Of a DNA stretch of 64,000 nt, positions 1-13,900 are shown in pieces. A program made the translations under genes and the position numbers. This DNA is from Limanda limanda (taxonomy: Eukaryota > Chordata > Actinopteri > Pleuronectiformes > Pleuronectidae): assembly GCF_963576545.1 (NCBI RefSeq), contig NC_083639.1, forward strand, positions 11,739,498 through 11,803,497. Direction: 5' to 3'. Below the pieces are notes generated by a model. That model did not search any database and was not told where the DNA came from. It was given only the letters and a program-made list of their open reading frames with translations. How positions within the stretch are numbered: position 1 is the stretch's first letter; the number at the start of each line of letters is the position of its first letter.

Positions 1-280
1 AATACGAAAGTGTCATTACTTAGTTTTTTTAGGAATTTAACAAGATGTAACATAAGAGAGATTTAGAGGTGCTGGATTTTGACTTTTGGATGGTCCACAT
101 TATCTTTTTTCCACCTTCTTCCAGACCTCGTGCTAATCTAAACTAAAAGCCCTCCAGTTGATACTTCAAACCTCTTCTAACTCAATGCATGTACAGTGAT
201 TCTAAAGAATCTCAAATGATTCCTTTAACAAGCACAAAGATGATCAAACATTGAAAAGAAATACTTTTATTCTATGTCCA

Positions 281-2893
281 TTATAAAACACACAATATGG
301 TTAAGTCATTATTTAAAAAGTCACCTGAGGAGCGAGTCCCTTCTGACCCTAGGCTGATCTTGCCAGCCCGATCATGAGACACCATCCGAGCCAATCGCAG
401 CCCCTCGTCCATTAGTGTCTGCTGTATGAGGTGGCGACTCCAGCTGGCGGGGTTGGACGTGTCGGTGTGGGGACGAGGGGAAGGAGACTGGTTGCACTGT
501 GAGCCCATGTCTAACAGGACATACAGATCTGGGTGTGAATGCTGCCTTCCAACAAGCATTATTATAGAAACAGGAAGGATCACTGGAGTAGAAGACGGCT
601 TAGAGTAAACACACTGAATATCTGAGGTCTTTACCATGTGATACACTGTCGAGGCTCTCTGCAGATAAACTGTCATCGTCTGCTCTCTGGGTCAAGGCCT
701 CCGAGCTCTCTACTCCGAGAAATGATGAGACACTCTCCGGCACCATTACCTAAAACACATCACTGTTAATTGAACCACTTCTGACAAGTACCATTAACGT
801 TTTAACTACGTACCACCTGTAATTTCACCGTGAACCAGATTCACTGAATGACTGATGACTGGTGGTGGATCTAAAGACTCACCTCCAGTCTTGCTCTCTT
901 CTGTGGCACCACACTGTTCTCATCTGCATTTGTCCTGCAGGAGGAAAACAACCAAACATTTGAATGTGAAGGATCATGCTTGACCTTGGGAACAAACTAA
1001 CATGTGAACTAAATGTCCAGAGAAACATAATGAGTGGATCAATGAAGTAATGATTCACTCACATGTGAATAAGCCAAGTATTTGAATGTAATGAGGATAT
1101 TTTATACATTTCTTCAAGGTTCTTTCAATTCAATAACTATTAAAATTATAACATTATCGCTGGAATTAAGTTCCCATCAAATTATAATCTCAGGAAAAGA
1201 GACATTTTAAAACTTAAAACTGATTTGCTGTTATAATGAAATATATAAAAAAAATGTACGTCTGTTCTGTGCTGATATTTACTTTCATAAAGATGTGTGA
1301 ATAAGTATTTGCAAACATTGACAAGCACAAAAGGTTGGTTCTGTGTATGTGTGTGTGTGTGTGTGTGCCTGTGTGCGTGTGTGTGCTCATTAAATCAACA
1401 CAACAGAGGTCAAAGTCTATTCCTGCTGATCTGAACCAGGTTCACTCTGAAAATAAAGACCTCAGTGAGACTCATGAAAACCTGATACATGTACAATATA
1501 TGACCAACACAATGGACTTTTAAACAATTCTGCATTTTTCCTGCAGGTCTTCATCATGTTACTTTGCCTTTAACATTTTACAATTATCGATCAATAAATC
1601 TATAATCCTGATTCTCTCTCAGCATTAAGGACCAGCCAACACAAATACAAACTGATATCTGCTCTCTTCATGCAGCCTCATACCTTGCATGCTTCAGAGT
1701 GGAGGTGTAGGCACATTTTCTCGCCACCTGCCGAGCCAATGAAAAGAGCTCCACTCGTCTCAGCAGAAGGGCATTGTCGCGCATACAGAACTGGGCTGCA
1801 GCTTCATTGATGATCAACTAGAGGAGAAGCAGTGAGTGAAAGAAGGATGGACAATGTGGTAATCACATCCAGACCAAATTATTATCTTTGTTTCAAATGT
1901 GTCACGCTCCATTTTAATGGATATAGTGAAATGTTCTATATTAAGCCATAGGTAAAGGAAACATGATGTTGATTCTCAGCTCTGGTTTTTGATGCTCATT
2001 ACCTCATGATGTGTGAGCTGCTTGCCTTCTCTCCTCTTGGAGTCGAAGCGTCCATAAATGAGACTGTACTTCCGGATCTCCTCCTCCTTGTTTACGTCCT
2101 GGGACCCCATTTTGTAGATGTGCCCCACAGTCTTTGCCAACTTCTTGTTCATCCTAAGCAGTGTCTTCACCTCCGTGTGATCTGACCTTGGCATGGTCCT
2201 GAGGAGCCTATCCACGCTCTCCACCACCGCCCTCGCCGTCTCCCCGTCCAGCTGTCCTCCGGGCCAGGCTGACAGGGCTGTAGGGGCGAGGGAAGCAGAG
2301 GGACTGGGAGATGTGGAGGGACCAGGAGGACACGTTGACAGCATAGGTGGGCTGGGCGGCTCCTCCTCTAGTCCAGATGCTGAACAGTTTCCATCTGGCT
2401 CTGGGCTGAGCCAGTGCGGGTCCATGGGTGACAGTTTTTCCCTGTAGTGTAAGTCTGGTGGCTGTGGGGAGGCCTGGGAGCAGGGGCTTCTGGGACTCCC
2501 ACTGTGCATCGGGGTAAGACATGCCCGATCCTCCCTCTCACACGGTGACCCGGGCTGGCCGTTGCTCACAGACTTCCTGCATCCACCTGAGCCCGTTCCC
2601 TCAACTTTGAACAGAGGGATGCCCCCGAGGGGAGCATTCGCAACAGGCTGGTTGAACAGGGCAGGGTTGGCCGCCCAGTCTCGGAGGGCCTTCTGCAGCC
2701 TACGCACATGCAGCGGCTTGGTGGCCATGCCAACTAAGGCCATGATCTCCAAGAACTCCTCCTCTGCAGCCTCACAGAGCTGCTGGACGTCGTCACCGCC
2801 CTGCTGGATGAAGGTTTCATAATAAGCCAGCAGGTTGGCCCTCTGCAGCACCCGATAGAGCTGCAGCTCTCCAAGTGTGCGTGGCAGAGACAT
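281..2893 (-). CDS. nab2: NGFI-A-binding protein 2 (EGR co-repressor), five coding exons
   Basis: Nuclear co-repressor that binds EGR-family zinc-finger factors and limits their target genes. Coding exons read on the minus strand: 2893-2003, 1817-1684, 934-883, 749-635, 510-281; phases agree and give 473 residues (human NAB2 is about 525). Residues 1-84 are the NCD1 domain ([43 protein letters not shown]). A Ser/Pro-rich linker follows, then NCD2 from about residue 210 ([19 protein letters not shown]), continuing into exon 2 ([19 protein letters not shown]). The last exon carries [18 protein letters not shown], which is typical of NAB2 and absent from NAB1; this decides the paralogue. The ATG at 2893 lies ten bases inside an exon that opens after a pyrimidine-rich acceptor near 2904. 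A TG tract (1341-1386) lies in the 0.75 kb third-from-last intron. AATAAA on the minus strand at 266-271 lies just past the stop and may be a poly(A) signal. Confidence 0.93.
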
Positions 2894-3208
2894 GGCAAAC
2901 AGCACTGGAAAGTTTGGGGCAGGAGAGAGGAAAGATGTGAATGTGAACAAGTTATTTTGAATGAATTATTTTCCATGTGCGCTCCACCTCATAACATATA
3001 CCTGATTTTAAATTTCTTCAAGCTTGACGGAGCATTCATAACAATAGATATGCATGCTTTGGAGCATTATAGCGTCCTTCACATAGGTTAGAAACTATTT
3101 TCACCTTAGTAAACACATTTTTATTTATTTAAGCCCTTGTAAACCCAAATCATTTTACATAATTGTAATTGTTTAACTACAATATGCTTATATCATAACA
3201 ATTCTTAC

Positions 3209-3650
3209 CTTATCCAGGACGGGTAGATGCGCAGAGAGGAGACAGGCGTAATTACGCAAAGGTGTCTCTCCAACAGATGTCACAGGTCGATACTGTCGGA
3301 CCGAATCTGATAAACATAGAGCACACAAAGAAATTTAAACTAATGCCACTTCATCAGTCACACAAACCCACGTTTCGTTTAGATTAGAAGAGTAGAAACA
3401 CTTCGCTCCAGCTCAGATAATACAAAAACATGGACTGGGAGCCAGATGTTCGCGGTAAACGCTCCTTTACAGACATATCAGTGAGTATCAGTCTCGTCTC
3501 TTACCCTGGTACCTATAGGCTGTCGCCGCAAGCTTCCCCGTCTCAGATTGGCGTAGTAAATCCCCCTTCGCGTATCGTGGCTCGTCTGAAATCACTGGCA
3601 GAAATCCTCCTCCGGCGCACCGTATTGGTCGCTGGCTGCCTTTCTGCTTT
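3209..3650 (-). other. nab2: Probable 5' non-coding exons and promoter of nab2
   Basis: Reading the minus strand, 3306-3209 has an acceptor (TTTATCAG) and a donor (GTAAGAAT). A second donor (GTAAGAGAC) lies at 3504, so an exon would start at 3505 and run upstream to about 3650. Neither has an open frame leading to the nab2 ATG, so I read them as untranslated exons. The 3500-3730 stretch is CpG-richer than its surroundings and is the likely promoter. The start site cannot be placed from sequence alone. Confidence 0.4.
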
Positions 3651-4070
3651 CTGTGTGGGCTGGAGAATGACGGGGGCGGACTGCAGCACGCCATCTGACC
3701 GAAAAAGAGCCTTCCTCTCCCGGTAGAGAGGCGGCTTTCAAATTGGAGAATGTGGGTGGCGCTGGTGGGGGCTTAGAATTAACCCGTTGTGTCTTCAAGA
3801 TCAGTCTGTTATATGCAGGAGCTTTTTTTTAGAGGGGGTTCCCAGAGTTGTGCCGTATCACAGACCCCCACAGAAGTCAGCACAGCAGCAGTGAGCTTTA
3901 GGCCTGTTAAGAGAGCGAGGACAGATGTGACAGATGTGGATTCTACCAAACGGTGTTTCTTTTTTTTTCTCATTTATGTTGAAAGTGGGTGGTCGTAAAT
4001 TATTCTGAGAGCTCAGGTGAACTCCAGTACTTTGTTAGTGTATGTTTTTTTTCTTCTTTGTAAAATGTAA

Positions 4071-4200
4071 AGGTCCAGTGTGTAGAATTTAGTGACATCT
4101 AGTGGTGAAGTTGTATGTTGCAGCTGAATACCACTCACCTCACAAACACTTCAAAATGAATGTGCTCGGGCCCGCTCAGTGCTGCTTTGCTCTCCTAGAA
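4071..4200 (+). repeat. Short interspersed repeat common in fish genomes
   Basis: The stretch opening with AGGTCCAGTGTGTAGAATTT and continuing through CATCTAGTGGTGAAG and GCTCAGTGCTGCTTTGC resembles a dispersed fish repeat I recognise. A related piece in the opposite direction is present in this window at 39540-39597, and the CAGTGCTGCTTTG segment recurs near 40585. I cannot assign a family name or boundaries. Confidence 0.45.
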
Positions 4201-4406
4201 TTAAAAAAAATAAAATGTATTCATATAAATTATTTTTCTGGACTGCGCGTCTCCTGCACAGAAGCGAACTGCGCATCTCCTGCATTAATTAAATTTAATT
4301 AAATTAAATTTAATTGTTCTCATTATTTTAATGTTTAAAATGACATTTTATACATATTTTATGAATTGTTAATTCTAAAATAACAAAGCTGTCATGTTGG
4401 CATAAG

Positions 4407-5205
<799 letters not shown>

Positions 5206-6579
5206 GTTAATTTTCAAAGCAACAGGTGGCAGTAGAGCTCCTCTACTGTTCCGTCACTTTGAGAAATGGCCGAAGAAGGGTAAGGTGGAGGAGGAAGAAC
5301 TAGGAAAAGGAGCAGCAGAAGAAGAAGTGGTTAAAAAAAAGAAAAAAAGAAAACATCAGCGACTCTTGGCTGTGTGTGAACAAACAAGGTTACACAGTTA
5401 TCTGAGGTATATGTGACATCCAGTTTGTTTGAATGCATAATGAATACTACTGTTCCTACCTGCTGGTGTTATAAACATGCCTCATGTTGCCCGTCAGAGC
5501 CACAGGAGGAGTCACTCGTATTTATCGGTTCGTCCGACTCGCTCTTCGGCTCGTAGCTAACAGCTAGCTGCTCGGTTGGCTGCTAGCTTCCGACAGGCGT
5601 TGACAGGTCGCTGCTGTGCTGTCGTTTTAACCTCATGTGACGTCTTTATTTAGTGGAGCTAGACACTGTCAGGTTGGGCAGCCAAGTGTAAGCTAATTTT
5701 AGCCCCTGTGTGTCGTCCAGCTGGCCGCTTGCCTCCTCTCATGCTAACAGTGAAGCTACATGCTAACAGTAGCCGCCTGCTAAACATCTACTGCGGTTGT
5801 TTTCACAGTTCTACTGACACGAGGTTTGTCAGACCGGCGGCACCGTGTTGTGATTAATTCATATTTGACCCCGCATCGCCTCTGAAGGGTCAGAGGATTG
5901 TTGTTGCTGCTCGTGTTTATTGCATGGAGCTACACCGTGTTTCTCTTCGGCTAACTGAATTAGCAAACCTCAAAGCAGCGTAATTTAATACCATCTGCGG
6001 TGTTTACGCGTGTAAATCAACTTCTACCAGGTGTGGACAGATGTGCTGGTGCCGCTTCATGTCAGGGCTCATTCGTCCTTAGTTTATTCAGGATCAACTC
6101 TTTCTAAACTGAACAGCATGTTTCATATGGCCGTGAACTAATTTCATAATAATGGTTATATTTCTGTGTAGCAGTAGTGAAATTCTGACTTAGTTGCCCT
6201 TTTCCCTTCGAAATCCTGCCTTTTATTATACAGTGGACTACTACATTAGTATGATTACATCAGCCGACCCCCAGTGTAACCCAGTGTCTTCAAATGTCTT
6301 GTTTTGACTGATCTGCACTTCTGAGCCAGCATGACTTTACAATGGTGAGAAATTCATCAGCTGACCTCAGAGAATATTTGATTGTTTTATTGGTAATTTA
6401 GATCAATTATTATTCAACTAGAAAAATGGATACTTGAACTTTCTATCAATCCAATTTAAAAACCGCCCTCCTAATTTCAATTTAATTGCTCTTTAGTGGT
6501 TAGTGATACGGATAAAATCTGTCATGTTTGTTGACTGTGATAAAACTCCCTGCTCATTTTTTAACTCATTCTGTTTCAG
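5206..6579 (+). promoter_or_regulatory. Likely dnajc14 promoter, first non-coding exon and first intron
   Basis: About 5470-5960 is richer in CpG and repeats GCTAGC/GCTAAC words as many fish 5' leaders do. The dnajc14 coding exon opens after an acceptor (CTGTTTCAG) at 6579, so an untranslated first exon must lie upstream, most likely inside this block. No TATA box or clear donor could be fixed. The rest is AT-rich intron with nothing else I can support. Confidence 0.35.
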
Positions 6580-6801
6580 GAAGCAGCCTGATGCATGACG
6601 CGAGCTGTGTGGTGTGTAAAAGCCTCCTGAAAACCTGGAAGTGGCTGCTGATATGGTGGACCTGAGACTGGCTCCCAGAAGCCCCCAGTCTCCATTTTTC
6701 ATGAGAGTCTGGGGAAACGTTGCCACAGATTATGGATCTAGGATATCACCTTCCATGAGTTTACAGTTTTACAGCGCTTCAGTCAAACAGCTGTAAGGGA
6801 C

Positions 6802-9800
6802 ATGGAGTGGGAAGCAACTGAGAAGGAGATGGATGGAGTTACAGACACTGACGACATCCCTCTAGGTGACTCCACCTTAGTGACCAAATCTAGTCAGTGT
6901 GAGGACAGAGAGACTGATGATGACTGCGAGCAGGAGAAAACAACCGCCAGGTTCAAATCTCAGGACACCCCAAACCCAGCCACCCCACGAGACTTCGAAA
7001 TTGATGAAGCAGAGTATTGTGGATCTGCAGCGGCCAAAGAGGACACTGAGCAGGCTTCGGACTGGTTAGAGCATGACGGCGCTACAGATCTTGAAAACTC
7101 TCAGGTTCAAGAAGAAGAAGAAGAAGAAGAAGAAGAAGATATTGAGAAGGAGCAGCACATGAATGGAGAGTCTGGCTGGAGGAGCCTGGGAGGCGGACGG
7201 AGATGCAAACTGAAGAGCAGTGGTTCATTTTCAGAGCAGAGCAGTCAAAGTGCTTTTGCCTCTTTTCAAAAAAGCAATGTTATATCCAGCGGTGGCCGGC
7301 ACAAGCAGACCCGCAGACGTCACCACCACCATCAGCAGAACCGGAGCCGCAGGCGGACAGGCAACCAGCTCATCTTAGCTTTCAAAGAGATGCTGTCAGA
7401 GTCTCTCAGCTTCTGGTGCATCTCCTGCGTCCACATGATGATTGAGATTATTGTCACATTAACTCACAATTGTGGAGTCTGTGTGGAGGCTGTAGGACTG
7501 AAACTTTATAACTTTGGACTGCAGCTTCTTTCAAAGATCACAGATATACATGGGATGAAGGCGGATGCTAGTCGGATTTTGAAATGGACTAAATGCACAG
7601 GAGTAGTCGTGGTGGATAAAATTGTCAGGTCGGTGAAGTGGGTAAAGACAGCTGCCTTATCTTGTTTCAGACTTTTCTGTGCTTTGGCTATTTTCGGGTC
7701 CCAATGGGCAAAGGGTGTGGTGGTCCGACTTAGTGGAGAGCGGGGAAAGCGCTACTGGACATCTTTTCAGGAGTCAAGGTTTTGGAAGCGGGTTGTTTCC
7801 CTGCTGGAGAGAGTTCAGAGACGGTTCAAGAGAGACGCCCATGCACCACCATACACACATGAGTCACCTGGCAGAGCAGGGAGGGGCCAGTCCGGCCAGG
7901 AGCTGGAGAGATTGCTGGCCTTGGCCGAGATACCGGAGAACGAGCTTGACCCCTTTACAGTGCTCGGTGTGGAGGTTCACGCCTCTGAGGCTGAGCTGAA
8001 GAAGGCCTACAGACAGCTGGCTGTCCAGGTGTGTGTGCGAACTACCTGTGGCTGAGGGAAAAGTTTAAAATGTTATGGTTGAATGTCTGAAATAATGACT
8101 AATAAACTGCATCTGTGGCTGAAAGTTTCTTTTTTACTCATGCAACCTTTTCCTCTGCCCTTTCTCTTTCAGGTCCATCCAGACAAAAATAAACACCCAC
8201 GAGCTGGAGAGGCGTTCAAAGTTCTGAGGGCTGCCTGGGATATTGTCAGTAACCCAGAGACACGACAAGAGTATGAGTTGTGAGTATGCTGGTCATTATA
8301 GAAGCAAAATAAAAACAGATATTTTCGAGCATTTCCTGCATTTTGTAAATGTTTTTACATCTTTTGCACAATAGTAAAAAATATTTCCTCTTGTACAGTT
8401 TTAATGTCAAATGAATAGATCATTATCATCTTCTTCTTAACTACTGTATAGTGAATGGTCATCACAGTGAACACTAATTATTTAGCTTTACTTGTGTTCT
8501 CCTTTGGTTTCAAGAAAATCTCCTGCACTTTAAATTTCAAAGTGAAATAGCGTTAATAAAAACGAACGTCACCGGCCTGTAATGTAGCACAGCACTGACC
8601 GGTCTGTTTAATTCCAACACAGGAAACGCATGGCAGCAACTGAGCTCTCCAAGTCCATGAACGAGTTTCTCACTAAACTGCAGGATGACCTGAAGGAAGC
8701 CATGAACACCATGATGTGCACCAAGTGTGAAGGCAAACACAAGTACGTCTCTGCACATCATATATTATATGTATGACATAATCTGCAACCGCGGCCTAAT
8801 CACCTCCTCTGTTTAATCTTTGTGTCTGATACAGCTGAATCATGTAGTGTGTAGCAGACTCTTCTCCACAGTTGTTTAATTCATGACCTGTGTGTGTGTG
8901 TGTGTGTGTGTGCGTGCGTGCAGGCGATTCGAGATGGATCGTGAAGTGACGGAGGCCCGGTTCTGTGCTGAATGCAATCGTTGCCATAGCGCTGAGGAGG
9001 GGGACCTATGGGCCGAGTCTAGCATGTTGGGCCTTCGAATTACATACTTTGCCTGTATGGACTGTAAGGTCTATGATATAACAGGTGATCATCTGGATTT
9101 TATGTACAGATCATGTGTCCTGAGCTCACGTATTATCAGTATGTGTCCCTTTTGATGCCTCTACAATGTCAAGAATTTCTTTGAGTAAATGTTTTCTATC
9201 TCTCGTGTTTCAGAGTGGGCAGGTTGTCAAAGAATAGTCATTTCTCCTGACACTCACCGTGTGCCCTATCACATCTCCTTTGGTTCAAAGAACAATAGCA
9301 GCGCCGCACGACACAGGTATGTGCCCTCGGGTGAAATAAGTGCTTAAAATTGAATGTATATGGGGAGTCAGGAGTGGTTCTATTCCTCCTTTTCCTCTTC
9401 TCCTCCTACCTTTCTTTCATAAGATGTTAACATATGCAAGCATGTAAATGTATCAGCTTCATTTTGACATTTTCCTCAATCCCCTGCCAAAATATCTCCT
9501 TCCACTGGGAAAATGAATGTAAAATAAAATTAGCTAAAACTTTATTATTCCACACACCGGGGAAATTCAGTTGTTACAGCAGCAGGCAGGCCAGAATGAG
9601 GTAGACAAGAGAATAAAAATATAAATAGAGAATATGTTTATAAAATACACATTTCATTGCAGAAGTGGTTTGAAATGTTATTTAGTAAAGTGCAGTGGCA
9701 CAGGATGATTGCACAAGCATGTAAAAACTGTATTGTACTTAAGTATAAGGAGACAATTGGATAGACGTGTCCATATGTGTGCAGGTTAGAACATTTGTAA

Positions 9801-10951
9801 ACTTATATAACAGTATATTTTATATAGTTTAAGTGTAGAAAGTTGTTTATAAATATATAGGTATTAATTCACAATAGTATGAATATAGAAAGGTATGCTG
9901 GTATAAATATAGATGGGTGAGAACTCACAGTAAATGGTATAATACAGGTCATGTGCAGAGGAAACTCATGTGCAAATTTACATTTTCCATTAGAAATTGT
10001 GCATATTAGTACAGTGACATGAGAAAAAACAGTGTAGTATTTTATTTGTCATTCTGGATGGTGTTGTAGAGTCTGACAGCAGTGGGAATGGAGGACCTTC
10101 AAAAGAGTTCCCTCTTCCACTGTGGGTGGAGCAGTCTGCTGCTCAGGGGGCTGCTCAGGGCCCCACAGTGTCATGTAGGGGGTGAGAGGTCCATGATGGA
10201 ATTCATCTTTGCTAACATCCTCCTCTTACCCACTTCCTCAGTGGAATCCAGAGGGCAGTCCAAGACCGAGCTGGCTCTCCCAACCAGTTTGTTTATTTTC
10301 TGTCCCTCTCAGTGCATCCGCCCCCACCCCAGCAGACAGTGGCTTAGAACCCTACAGAAGCCACCACAGTATCGTAATTTTTTTTATTTGAACCAGCATC
10401 CTGCTGTGTGTAGCATAGGAGCCCCCCCCATGTGTTATGTAATGTTGTGATAATATCAACAAACCAAATAATCTTGGACAGTTTGTATTTTTAATCAAGA
10501 TTAACTTTACGTTCAAATTGATCAGCATCATCTCACAGCTAATTTCTTTGCCTTTGGCTGTAATTTACTGGGCTCATATGCAGTTAAAACAAATCAGAAA
10601 AGAGCATCTCTAAACTTTAGCCCTAGATCTCTGAACTTTTCATCTTTTACTTTCAGGACGACCTCGGAGAACGCCCCAGGTCCTACCAATCCAGCTGACT
10701 TGCAGGACTTCTTCAACCGCATCTTCAAAGGAGGACCTCCTAATGACATGGCTGCCAACGGGGGCTTCTTCCCCTCAGGTCCCCCTCCTCATCCACCACC
10801 TGGTGCTGGAGTTCCGCCGTTCTCCCCTCCCCCAGGCCAGACAGGCTTTAATATGCCGGGGGGTCCCCGGCCAGAGCCCAGCGAGACTTGGGCTGAAGGC
10901 GGCAAACCCCCCAGGAGGAGGAAGAAGGTCCGGAAACCCTTCCAGAGGTGA
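6802..10951 (+). CDS. dnajc14: DnaJ (Hsp40) family member C14, ER membrane co-chaperone, six coding exons
   Basis: Hsp70 co-chaperone of the ER membrane, known in mammals for helping export of certain receptors and for modulating assembly of viral replication complexes. Exons: 6802-8028, 8173-8279, 8623-8742, 8924-9084, 9214-9316, 10657-10951; phases join to 670 residues (human about 702). Residues 1-190 are acidic and disordered with a run of glutamates from a GAA array near 7111-7138, followed by a His/Arg-rich patch. Hydrophobic segments in about residues 195-310 match the family's membrane region. The J domain opens at [10 protein letters not shown] and has the essential HPD at residues 411-413, split by an intron just before it. 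Cys pairs (CTKC, CAECNRC, CMDC) follow, then a Pro/Gly-rich tail ending in a basic cluster. AATAAA occurs at about 10975, shortly after the stop. Confidence 0.95.
8889..8920 (+). repeat. TG dinucleotide tract forming the acceptor of dnajc14 exon 4
   Basis: About twelve TG units followed by CGTGCGTG run directly into the CAG that opens the coding exon at 8924. There is no ordinary pyrimidine tract between them, so the array itself takes the place of the polypyrimidine stretch. Confidence 0.9.
9535..10375 (-). mobile_element. Decayed LINE retrotransposon 3' end, antisense, in dnajc14 intron 5
   Basis: Read on the minus strand, about 10300-10040 encodes a fragment with [17 protein letters not shown] and ends [22 protein letters not shown], the C-terminal signature of fish LINE (L2-like) ORF2 proteins. 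In-frame stops lie within it, so it is dead. The rest to about 9535 looks like its 3' untranslated part: the plus-strand words GGGGAAATTCAGTTGTTACA are typical of that tail. The insertion explains the large fifth intron (1.34 kb). Confidence 0.72.
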
Positions 10952-13900
10952 AGTCTGTTCACTCCTCACGGTATCAATAAAGCAACACAGGGACACAATA
11001 AATAATGGCCATGTTTGTCTATCGCCTGCCTGTTGGCATGCCAAGATCTGGACTGAAGGAGATGAATGTGGGTAAGGATCAGCCAGAGGAGAAAGACACT
11101 GGATCATGAAGAGGAGTGTGTGGACTGAATACAGTATTGAAGGAGGGTTGAAGAGGTGGCAGTGGTGGTGCTTTACCTCTCATTTTATCTTATTTTTCTG
11201 TTGGTCTTTAAGACAACTGTAGCCTTGGCATTGAAATCCTTTTCAGGATACTGTCACGAAACATTTTCATAATCTCCTGCCAAATCCTGCGACGCATGAT
11301 TTACTCACCTGCATTTTGACACATTTCAGTTCTCTCAGTTGTTATTCATTTTTTCAATATGGTTAGTTTAATACATCAACTTTAGACTGCCGAGTTGGAC
11401 TATGAAAAACGGATCACAATAACTGACATGAAGAAGCGGAAGAGCAGAGCAACACCAGTGTGTCAGTGTTACTAACGTTAGTGGATCCCAGAATAGTTCA
11501 ACAAGGACTCCAACACATCTTAACAAAATTGACAAAAACAGCAGTTTGAGAACTTGATGCGTTTCCCTGGTAGTCGGCACACAGGCAGCAAACACTTATA
11601 CGTATGAATGGCTCAATGGAAGTCAAAGTCAACAACCAGTGTTCATGCATATTTTGGCATCATTTTTATTATTTTTAACAAGAAAATATCCTCTTCAACT
11701 CATTTATCTCAACATTTAATAGAGATTTTTCTATGGTGACATTTGGTGAAATGAAAATATAATTTTTTGGTCAGGTCCAATGGTTAAATGTTTTTAAAAA
11801 CAAGCATGTTATTGCTTTATGAAGATCAGAGTCACGGTCACACCCTGTATCCACTCATCCAGAAGAAGTGATGTTGGAGCTGATTTGTATGTGGATATGA
11901 CCAGAGAATCACTTCCCTCACGAGAGAACACTCACAACATTAGGTTTGTTTTTCAGGGTTATATTTAAAACATGTCAAACCGCCCAGCTAGATGATGTGA
12001 AAATTAACCTGTGATGCTGTCGAGATGTTAAATCTGGAAATGATAGAGTGAAAATTTTAACTTGGCTTTAAGTATTTTGAGACCAACTGATGTAAACATG
12101 TTGAATCTGCCTGATGTTTATTGTCTCAGACCCAGATTAGGATTATAATCACCGCACAGGTCCAGTTCTAACAGCAGGAGTGAATTTAATGGTGTTTAAA
12201 CATAATTGGTGACGCCTTGACATTTTGAAATGTTGATATACTGTATTTTCAGTAGTTTAAAGGCCACAGAACAGATGTATACTGCCCCCTGTTGATCCAC
12301 TGTGTAGCCTGTTGAAAACACTATCAACATATACAACAGGTAACCACTACCTGAGTATTAATTGCATCATCTCATTTAATATCAGACATGCTTATATCCT
12401 AATATTTAGGCAAAGTGGCCTTTACATAAATTGGAAATAGAGACTTTGGATCATGAGCTACACAGTAAAATGCAGCAGTTAAACGATATTTATAATCTTC
12501 ATAGATTAATGAAGTTGTTAAACCTTTCATGCTTTTTTAAATATTTTGTGCATTAATTGCAATTCAATGACGGCTGTGACTGCTTGAGGTCACGTCAGAA
12601 ATGTCAGTCAAAACGATTTTTAAGACAAGATTAGCTTCCATGCTCATATAATCTCAGTGGCTTTTGGCAGTTTATAATCAATATTAACCTCCTGACCTAT
12701 AAATGCTGTGTTGAAGTGTTTAAACACGGATTTCAAAATGTCAAGGTCACACTTTCACCGTAAATCTAATCTAAACCCTCACAATTTATCTCCTAATCTC
12801 CCCAGTGTTACTGTTTGTAACAACATGGTCACTCAACTAATAAGGGGTTGTGTTTTGGTTTTGGTTTGAAATGACACTTTAATCTTCATCACAGGTAAAT
12901 TAAGGAGCTGTTATTGTTTACACCTGATATGTGAAGATCAAGAAACTGTAATGATACAAGACATTTGACAAAAGCTATTTTTTGTATTGACAATTGATTA
13001 TGAGAATAACCATGTTCAGTTTTTCTTCCTTTTGTGTTAATTTGCACATCCACCCCTGTAATGACATCCCAGGGTGTTTTTGAACAGTCATCAGTGGTTG
13101 AACTACGCAGACTCCTCCAGCTGCAGCTTAGTGGGGGTGTAGCTCGCGGATATCTTTTTTGATAGAAAATGGATGTTTAGAGATTTTTGTTTTGGAAGAT
13201 TGCGTTTGATTAATCCGACCATGACCATTCATTTTCCACTCTGGAGAACCCCCAATATGTGAACTGTTTTAGTGGGTTTGGGTGGTCGCCTAAAAAGATA
13301 AGCCTTTGTTGCAGATATTGTGCGAGTTCGTTGAAGAAGGAGGTTGCGTTTACCACATTTTTCTTCATGAGTCACTTTTTGTTCCTTTTGTACATCCGGC
13401 CAGCTTCCCAGACGTGGATTGAGTTAGTTTAATCTCAAGTGCTACTAGTCTCACAGATTGAGAGTAAAACAGTCCTGAATTAAAAACATTCTATTAAAAA
13501 TGATTTAATAGTCTGAAGGCAGATCAGGGACAAACCAAGACCGTGAGAGGTACAAATTAGATTTTCAACGATGTCAGACTTCAATTCAGATTCAAAGCAG
13601 ACAAAAATCGACAAAATGCTTTAGCAAATTTGGTGCATTTGTTCAGGATTCGCCTGCAATTTTTAGGACTTAAGTTCTTATCCACCTTTTCACCTTTAAA
13701 CTGATTAAAGATCACTATATACTGTGTCTGCCCATGTCTCGGAAACTGGACGCTTGCTTCCAGATGTCCACCTTGACTTGAGAATGTACAGTGCTGTATG
13801 TTAAAGGTAGCAGTTCGAAGTCCAAGAAGTCTAAGGAAGAGCCAACACGACAGATTTTTGTTTATTTTCAGGTTTTTAAACAGAATATGCAGAAGTATTG

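Noticed and set aside
2193..2822. Plus-strand frames inside the nab2 first coding exon
   Set aside because: They are shadows of the nab2 coding strand; codon content and domain matches are all on minus.
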